Source: Nitrospinaceae bacterium
GTDB lineage: Bacteria > Nitrospinota > Nitrospinia > Nitrospinales > VA-1
Length of the DNA stretch: 11,146 nt
Assembly: GCA_029937655.1 (NCBI GenBank)
Contig: JAPYPK010000048.1
Span: forward strand, 1-11,146
Reading direction: 5' to 3'
The first letter of the stretch is position 1, and each line of letters opens with the position of its first letter. Made by a program: the position numbers and the translations under genes. The notes under the pieces are model-generated. The model was not told the origin of the DNA. It made no database searches and saw only the letters and a program-made list of their open reading frames with translations. Shown here one piece after another: positions 6,279 through 11,146 of this stretch.

Positions 6279-7295
6279 ATGCCTCTCATGTTCCGACCTG
6301 GTAATAAAATACTCTACGCTAGTTTTCTTTGTTTTTTCGCCTCGTTTTTAACAGAAACTTTGGTGTTTGCACATTCCGGGCACACACATGAAGAAAAACT
6401 TCGCATATCTTTACCTGGTGTCGTAGCGAAGGTAAATGGTCAAGATATTCATAACAACGATATCCTTCGTCAATTAAAAAAAACTCTAAAGAACTACAAA
6501 GATAGAGGCATACCTCTCACTGCCGAAGAGGAAAAAATTACAGCAAAAAAACTGATCGAAAATGAAATTGGGCGAGCTCTATTACTGCAAAAGGGAAATG
6601 AAATCAACGCTCATGTTTCTGACGAGGCTCTAGACAGAAAACTAAGGAAAGTTAAATCATCTTTTAAATCTGATTCTATTTTTGAACATGAATTGAAGAA
6701 TCGAAAATTAACCCTTGATCAATATAAGAAAGAACTCAAAATTGACCTTTTGATGCAACAAGTTATTGATCAAGAAATTGAACCGAAGATCAAAATTAGT
6801 GAAAAAGATATCCAGTCTTTTTACGAAAAGAATAAAGAAAAATTTTATATGGATAAAAAAGCCCGGGCCAGCGTAATCCTTGTTAAGGCCAAACGCGGAA
6901 ACACAAAATCCGAAAAATCAGCTCAGGAAAAGATTGAGTCTATTTTAGAAAAGATAAAGAATGGTTCAACTTTTAACGAAATGGCCACTAAGTACTCCCA
7001 AGACAGCCTAGCCCCTAAGGGGGGCGATCTGGGCTATTTCACTAAAAACCAGATATTTGGTGCTTTTAGTTCAAGAGCATTCGATATGAAGGTAAACGAG
7101 GTGAGCTCTGTTTTTAAAACCGGACTCGGGTTTCACATCCTAAAACTAACAGATCTCATAGAAGGCAAAATTATGCCACTTGACAGAGCAAAAACCCGGA
7201 TAGAAAAGATACTTAGAAAAAACAAAGTAGGAAATGCTACACGCAACTACGTGGAAACGCTAAAACAAAAATCAAAGATAAAGATGTACTTTTAA
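6279..7295 (+). CDS. Exported parvulin-type peptidyl-prolyl isomerase / SurA-PrsA-like foldase
   Basis: This protein probably helps secreted or outer-membrane proteins fold in the periplasm. From ATG 6279 it has 338 residues: a signal sequence (hydrophobic about 12-30, cleavage likely after FA at 30-31), a SurA-like N-terminal helical region of about residues 45-190 starting VVAKVNGQDI, and one rotamase domain (about 194-293) with GGDLGYF, GAFSSRAFDM and GLGFHILKL. The frame opens at TTG 6228, but ATG 6279 or 6288 places the signal peptide better. Two things are odd. The mature N-terminus reads HSGHTHEE, a possible metal-binding patch. In the first rotamase strand ASVILV, valine replaces the usual core histidine, while the second histidine (H286) is kept. 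It sits about 100 bases after the transporter on the same strand, possibly with its own promoter. Confidence 0.85.
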   Translation: MPLMFRPGNKILYASFLCFFASFLTETLVFAHSGHTHEEKLRISLPGVVAKVNGQDIHNNDILRQLKKTLKNYKDRGIPLTAEEEKITAKKLIENEIGRALLLQKGNEINAHVSDEALDRKLRKVKSSFKSDSIFEHELKNRKLTLDQYKKELKIDLLMQQVIDQEIEPKIKISEKDIQSFYEKNKEKFYMDKKARASVILVKAKRGNTKSEKSAQEKIESILEKIKNGSTFNEMATKYSQDSLAPKGGDLGYFTKNQIFGAFSSRAFDMKVNEVSSVFKTGLGFHILKLTDLIEGKIMPLDRAKTRIEKILRKNKVGNATRNYVETLKQKSKIKMYF

Positions 7296-7311
7296 AAAGT
7301 AATCAAAACGT

Positions 7312-7346
7312 AAAAAACAAAAAAACGTTGACGCACTTTCTCAACG
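7312..7346 (-). terminator. Rho-independent terminator of the lysine-rich protein gene
   Basis: On the - strand, CGTTGA and TCAACG (7326-7331 with 7341-7346) form a six-pair stem with a nine-base loop. It is followed at once by seven Ts, one G and more Ts. The stem is short and only half G+C, but the T-tract is strong and the hairpin lies about 85 bases after the stop at 7431. On the + strand the stem is preceded by As and not followed by Ts, so it should not end the foldase message from the left. Confidence 0.6.
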
Positions 7347-7430
7347 AGACCAATCCAGAAAAATAAAAAACTTAAACTATTCTAACCCTTACTTGCAAAC
7401 AAGAATAAAGAAGTTTATGCCGGCTGAGGG

Positions 7431-7619
7431 CTATTTCTTCTTTTCTTTTTTTGAGGTTGTTTTTTTATTTTCGACCTGACTAAGCTTTCGCTTTACAAGC
7501 TTTCCCTTGTCATTTTCAAAGTCTACTTTTAAATAAACCGAACTCGGAAAAAGTTTGAACACCAAAGCGTCTTTTTTCTTCCCCGCAAAATCAATTTTGA
7601 GCTTATCTCCTACTTTCAT
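7431..7619 (-). CDS. Small lysine-rich basic protein, 62 aa, unknown function
   Basis: This is a 62-residue protein with 19 lysines. Residues 1-49 (MKVGDKLKIDFAGKKK and on to RKLSQVE) alternate hydrophobic and charged residues in short strands, as a small SH3-like or OB-like barrel would. The last dozen residues are an almost pure Lys/Thr/Ser/Glu tail ending KKEKKK, probably disordered. The charge suggests binding to RNA, DNA or ribosomes, which is inference. AGGAG lies six bases before the ATG, one of the two best SD sites in the window, and a hairpin terminator follows. It therefore looks like a well-expressed single-gene unit. It is divergent from priA. I do not recognise the family. Confidence 0.75.
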   Translation of the reverse strand: MKVGDKLKIDFAGKKKDALVFKLFPSSVYLKVDFENDKGKLVKRKLSQVENKKTTSKKEKKK

Positions 7620-7625
7620 AACATA

Positions 7626-7630
7626 CTCCT
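7626..7630 (-). promoter_or_regulatory. Strong Shine-Dalgarno (AGGAG) of the lysine-rich protein
   Basis: The - strand reads AGGAG followed by six bases and ATG at 7619. It fixes the start of the 62-residue protein and contrasts with most genes of the window, which have no SD. Confidence 0.75.
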
Positions 7631-7757
7631 ATTTGTCATGCGATCCTAAGAATCTTAAATCGACCAGAACCACTTAATTTTGACTACAAAGTGGGACAAG
7701 ACTAATTTAAAACTGCCTAAGAGTCAACGGTTTCTTCAGCAAAACTGTAGCCTGAGT

Positions 7758-7785
7758 TTGGTTCAAGTTCGTTCTCTGGTACAAT
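7758..7785 (+). promoter_or_regulatory. Extended -10 sigma70 promoter of priA
   Basis: TTGGTT (7758-7763), a 16-base spacer and TACAAT (7780-7785) make a good promoter. TG at 7777-7778 gives the extended TGnTACAAT form. Transcription would start near 7792, leaving a leader of only about 20 bases before ATG 7811, with no SD. Confidence 0.6.
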
Positions 7786-7810
7786 CTCAAAAACCAACAA
7801 TAATCATTCT

Positions 7811-10321
7811 ATGAGTACCCAAAAATCCTTTCCGACTAGATTATCGTCAAATCAAAAACCTGCTTTCGCATACGCAGAGGTGGTATTCAACCTACCTCTT
7901 AAAGATGCATTCACTTATGAAATTCCCCTACACTTTAGTGGAATGGTCAAAAAGGGAATGCGGGTATTGGTTCCATTTGGTCGACGTCGACTCACTGGAT
8001 ATGTTGTTAGCTTATCAAAGCATAATAAAAAGAATATCCCATTAAAAGCAATTGAAGAAGTCCCAGACTCAGAACCTGTTATCTCTAAAGAGCTTCTTTC
8101 TCTAACACGGTGGGTGGCTGACTACTACCATTCGTCCTGGGGTGAAGCTATTAAGGCCGCTCTACCTGCAGGACTGGATGATACAAGCCTAGACAAACTT
8201 TACCTAACAGGACAGGGACTCAAGGCCTTAACAGAAAACACCCAACCTTCCCAAGCTACTTTTATCCTTCAAGCTTTAAATTCTAAAAGAAATTTAACTT
8301 CCAAGCAGTTAGAACGTTCTCTTAAAAAAACATATAGCCCAAGTACCCTAGCAAAACTAAAACGGGATGGCCTGGTAGGCGTAAAAAACGAAATTAAACG
8401 AAGCTCTCTGAAGTATGAATATGAAAAAGTTTTTCAGCTGGCAGAAAACCTACCCAAAAAACAAGAAATTGAAAAACTGTTGGAACGTAGCCCTAAACAG
8501 CGTGCAATCTACCAATTTATTTGTAAAGGACAAACCACTTCTTCTGATTTAAATAATCAAATATCTGGCTCTTCACAAATCATTAAAAGCCTCCTTAATA
8601 AAAAACTTATCGAAACATACACTAGAAAAAAAGAAAGAGGATTGATTTCGCCCCATGTGCAGCCAGAATGGACCAATGAAAACCCACACCAACTTAATAA
8701 AGAACAAGATAAATGTTATAGAGAACTTAAACAATCCATCGAGAATGCTATTTTTCAGCCTTATCTATTACATGGAGTAACGGGAAGCGGTAAAACAGAA
8801 ATCTATCTTCGTTGCATTAAACTCGTACTCGACCTAAATAAATCTGCCCTAATGATAGTCCCAGAAATTTCACTGACTCCACAAACTGTTGAACGGTTCC
8901 GCCAGCGGTTTGGTGATCGAGTCGCCGTTCTTCATAGCGGATTGACGCAAAAAGAACGTTTCTACGAATGGGGGAAAATTCGAGACGAAAAGGTTTCTAT
9001 TGCCGTAGGAGCTCGTTCGGCCATTTTTGCGCCGTTTAAAAACCTGGGCATCATTGTGATCGACGAAGAACACGACACATCCTACAAGCAGGAATCCTGC
9101 CCACGTTACCATGCAAGAGATAGCGCTATAATAAGAGCTCAAAAGCAAAATGCAGTTGTCCTCCTTGGGTCCGCGACCCCTTCCCTAGAGTCAATTAAAA
9201 ATGCGGAAAGAGGTAAATACCACTACCTTTCTCTTGAAAACCGAGTTCACAACCGCTTACTTCCCATTGTTAAAGTTATAAATATGAAGGCGGAAATGGA
9301 TTCGAAAAAGAACTTCTCTATTTTTTCCACGCTTTTGAAAAAGTCTATTTTCGACAGAATAAAACGAGGAGAGCAAATATTTTTATTTCTTAACCGAAGA
9401 GGAACAGCAAACCATGTCTTTTGTAAAGAGTGCTCGTTTGTTTTCGAATGCCCTCATTGTAGTGTAACCCTCACCTTTCACAGTAAAAAAAATTTCTTAC
9501 TATGCCACTACTGCAATTTTTTCACACGTAAACCCGAGTGTTGCGCAGACTGTGGAGGAGCAGTTATAAGGTTCAGTGGGTTCGGCACACAAAAGCTTGA
9601 AGATGAAACGAAAAAACTTTTTCCACAAGCAAGAATAGCTCGACTTGATAGGGACACTGTTAAAGGACGCGAGTCATTCGAAGCGGTCCACCGCAAAATG
9701 AACTTGGGAGAGATTGACATCCTTATTGGAACTCAAATGATCACGAAGGGACATGATTTTCCTAACGTAACTTTAGTCGGTGTCCTCTACGCAGACCTTT
9801 CATTGCATATCCCTGACTTCCGATCAGCCGAACGCTCCTTTCAGTTATTAACCCAAGTTGCAGGGCGAGCAGGACGTGGCAAAGTACCGGGGCTAGTAAT
9901 CATTCAATCACTCTTATCTGGGCACTATGTTTTTGATTTCGTAAAAGAACACGATTTTACAGGATTTTCAGAAAAAGAACTGGCCTTAAGAGAAAAATTA
10001 AAATATCCTCCTTTCACTAGAATGGTATCAATTGAAATTGAAAGTGAACATGAACAGGCTGGTGAAAAATTTGCAAATAGTCTCCATAAAACTTTGGTAC
10101 GAATTACAAATAAAATAAGCGGTATTGAAGTTCTTGGGCCTGCGCGTGCCTCACTTTATCAGATCAATAATCGCTTCCGCCGACATCTAATTCTACGCTC
10201 TTATGACTATAGAAAACTGCATTCGGCTCTACGCCGTCTATATGAAACACCTGAGATTAAGAAATTTTCCAACTCTAAAGTAAAACTAATCTTGGATGTC
10301 GACCCAGTTAGCCTTATGTAA
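7811..10321 (+). CDS. priA: Primosomal protein N' (replication restart helicase PriA)
   Basis: PriA recognises stalled or repaired forks, unwinds DNA 3' to 5' and starts reassembly of the primosome that reloads the replicative helicase. The 836 residues run in the family order. First is the 3'-DNA-binding domain from about residue 18 (AYAEVVFNLPLKDAFTYEIP, then VLVPFGRRRLTGYVV). A winged-helix region of about 150-270 follows. Next are the helicase motifs: Walker A GVTGSGKT (322-329), DEEHD (418-422) and GSATPSLES. The zinc domain carries cysteine pairs C538/C541, C547/C550, C565/C568 and C578/C581, with an extra C577. Last are GTQMITKGHDF and the arginine-finger motif QVAGRAGRG (G685 begins GRAGRG). 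All catalytic and zinc residues are intact. It is about 100 residues longer than E. coli PriA, within the range of other bacteria. It heads the priA-yqaA-cutA unit. Confidence 0.97.
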   Translation: MSTQKSFPTRLSSNQKPAFAYAEVVFNLPLKDAFTYEIPLHFSGMVKKGMRVLVPFGRRRLTGYVVSLSKHNKKNIPLKAIEEVPDSEPVISKELLSLTRWVADYYHSSWGEAIKAALPAGLDDTSLDKLYLTGQGLKALTENTQPSQATFILQALNSKRNLTSKQLERSLKKTYSPSTLAKLKRDGLVGVKNEIKRSSLKYEYEKVFQLAENLPKKQEIEKLLERSPKQRAIYQFICKGQTTSSDLNNQISGSSQIIKSLLNKKLIETYTRKKERGLISPHVQPEWTNENPHQLNKEQDKCYRELKQSIENAIFQPYLLHGVTGSGKTEIYLRCIKLVLDLNKSALMIVPEISLTPQTVERFRQRFGDRVAVLHSGLTQKERFYEWGKIRDEKVSIAVGARSAIFAPFKNLGIIVIDEEHDTSYKQESCPRYHARDSAIIRAQKQNAVVLLGSATPSLESIKNAERGKYHYLSLENRVHNRLLPIVKVINMKAEMDSKKNFSIFSTLLKKSIFDRIKRGEQIFLFLNRRGTANHVFCKECSFVFECPHCSVTLTFHSKKNFLLCHYCNFFTRKPECCADCGGAVIRFSGFGTQKLEDETKKLFPQARIARLDRDTVKGRESFEAVHRKMNLGEIDILIGTQMITKGHDFPNVTLVGVLYADLSLHIPDFRSAERSFQLLTQVAGRAGRGKVPGLVIIQSLLSGHYVFDFVKEHDFTGFSEKELALREKLKYPPFTRMVSIEIESEHEQAGEKFANSLHKTLVRITNKISGIEVLGPARASLYQINNRFRRHLILRSYDYRKLHSALRRLYETPEIKKFSNSKVKLILDVDPVSLM

Positions 10322-10347
10322 TTGAAAATTATCGGTCACGAAATTAA

Positions 10348-10935
10348 ATGTTGTTTATTAGAAAACTTTACGACTGGGTTCTGCAATGGGCAACTACACC
10401 TTATGCTCTTCCTGTTTTATTTATCATTGCATTTGTCGAATCCTCTTTTTTTCCTATTCCCCCAGATATACTGCTGATCGCTATGGTTGTAGCATCACCC
10501 ATTGGATGGTTTCGTTTTGCATTTGTATGCTCTGTAGGATCTGTTCTAGGAGGGATGTTCGGGTACCTCATTGGATATCAATTTATGGATCTAATCGGAA
10601 ACCGCATCGTAGCGTTTTATCATTTTCAAGAAAAATGGGGTAAAATTGGATTACTTTATGATAAGTATAATGCTTGGGCCGTAGCCGCAGCTGGCTTTAC
10701 ACCATTACCATATAAGGTTTTTACCCTGTCAGCAGGAGCGTTTAAAATTAATTTTCCTACATTTGTCTTGGCTTCAGCGGTAAGCAGATCTGCCCGGTTT
10801 TTTCTTGTGGCTGCACTTATGTATAAATTTGGTCCACCTTTCAAAATACTTATAGAAAAATATTTTAACATCTTTACAATTGTTTTTATGATTCTCCTAG
10901 TTTTAGGTTTTTTTATTCTAAAAATTATTCTTTAA
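10348..10935 (+). CDS. YqaA/DedA-family (SNARE-associated, VTT domain) inner membrane protein
   Basis: This is a 195-residue membrane protein of the YqaA branch of the DedA/VTT family. Members elsewhere are involved in membrane lipid homeostasis or lipid translocation and envelope integrity. It has about five hydrophobic segments. The re-entrant-loop motif ESSFFPIPPD (31-40) and the second conserved block GFTPLPYKVFTLSAGAF (116-132) are clear, with arginines R147 and R150 (SRSARFF) following. The size suits YqaA rather than the longer classical DedA. The start is 26 bases after the priA stop and cutA begins 15 bases after its own stop, so the three are probably co-transcribed. There is no SD. 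Family is sure; the transported lipid is unknown. Confidence 0.88.
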   Translation: MLFIRKLYDWVLQWATTPYALPVLFIIAFVESSFFPIPPDILLIAMVVASPIGWFRFAFVCSVGSVLGGMFGYLIGYQFMDLIGNRIVAFYHFQEKWGKIGLLYDKYNAWAVAAAGFTPLPYKVFTLSAGAFKINFPTFVLASAVSRSARFFLVAALMYKFGPPFKILIEKYFNIFTIVFMILLVLGFFILKIIL

Positions 10936-10950
10936 TGAAATAAAATTATC

Positions 10951-11146
10951 ATGAAGAATCATATCACTGTATTTACAACCGTAAGTTCTAGACAAGAAGC
11001 AAAAAAAATTAGCCGGGGTTTAGTTGAAAAAAAACTAGCGTATTGCGTAAATACTATTCCTTCTATCCAGTCGACTTACCACTGGGATGGGAAATTATGC
11101 GTCGACGACGAACTTCTTCTCATAATCAAAACCAAAGAAGAAAAAT
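10951..11146 (+). CDS. cutA: CutA divalent-cation tolerance protein, 3' end outside window
   Basis: The first 65 codons of a CutA1-type protein run to the window edge without a stop. The family is a small trimeric ferredoxin-like protein of about 105-115 residues, linked to tolerance of copper and other divalent cations, though its exact role is unsettled. Diagnostic stretches are ITVFTTVSSRQEAKKISRGL (5-24), KLAYCVNTIPSIQSTYHW (28-45) and the D-E-LLLIIKT block (about 53-61), which match the conserved LAACVNI-x-SxYxWxG and LxIKT signatures. About 40-50 residues should follow outside the window. The ATG lies 15 bases after the yqaA stop with no SD, so it probably belongs to the priA operon. 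Confidence 0.92.
   Translation, partial: MKNHITVFTTVSSRQEAKKISRGLVEKKLAYCVNTIPSIQSTYHWDGKLCVDDELLLIIKTKEEK

Noticed and set aside
8870..9148. Antisense open frames within priA (also 9508-9720) and in maf and yqaA
   Set aside because: They are reverse-strand shadows of strongly conserved coding sequence with no SD, promoter or plausible protein pattern.

Overview
This is an AT-rich window (roughly 40% G+C by eye) from a bacterium. A sialic-acid-family sugar synthase, two proteins with Sec-type signal peptides and a SurA/PpiC-like exported foldase point to a Gram-negative cell envelope. The phylum cannot be fixed from these genes. Free-living, possibly marine lineages such as Nitrospinota or other deltaproteobacteria-like groups would fit, but this is only an impression. 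No rRNA, tRNA, insertion sequence, phage gene or CRISPR array was seen. Spacing is tight: the largest gap between genes is about 195 bases.

Left part (1-3007). A NeuB-family synthase runs leftwards off the window edge. It is divergent from a 94-residue orphan protein that starts at a TTG with an excellent Shine-Dalgarno (SD) sequence. A radical SAM enzyme with a SPASM-like cysteine-rich C-terminus follows on the + strand, and it converges on a small cytoplasmic Pin1-type parvulin on the - strand. NeuB suggests that this is the edge of a surface-glycan (nonulosonate) locus. No link between NeuB and the radical SAM gene is proven.

Middle part (3081-7295). Maf (nucleotide pyrophosphatase) stands alone behind its own promoter. 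A tightly coupled trio follows, read from a good sigma70 promoter at 3831-3859: a 77-residue putative zinc ribbon, an exported SUMF1/FGE-like protein that lacks the catalytic cysteines, and a UMF1-family (Atg22-like) major facilitator transporter. Both junctions are ATGA overlaps. Next is an exported parvulin-type foldase with a His-rich mature N-terminus and probably its own promoter.

Right part (7314-11146). A 62-residue, very lysine-rich protein sits on the - strand with a strong SD and its own hairpin-plus-T-tract terminator. It is divergent from a probable priA-yqaA-cutA operon: replication-restart helicase, DedA-like membrane protein and the start of CutA, which is cut by the window edge. 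The priA promoter has an extended -10.

Most genes here are housekeeping genes. I do not see a convincing new defence or mobile system. The best leads are the coupled zinc-ribbon/SUMF1-like/UMF1 trio, the radical SAM/SPASM enzyme beside NeuB with an in-frame amber codon before its start, the 94-residue orphan, and the near absence of SD sequences before most start codons.
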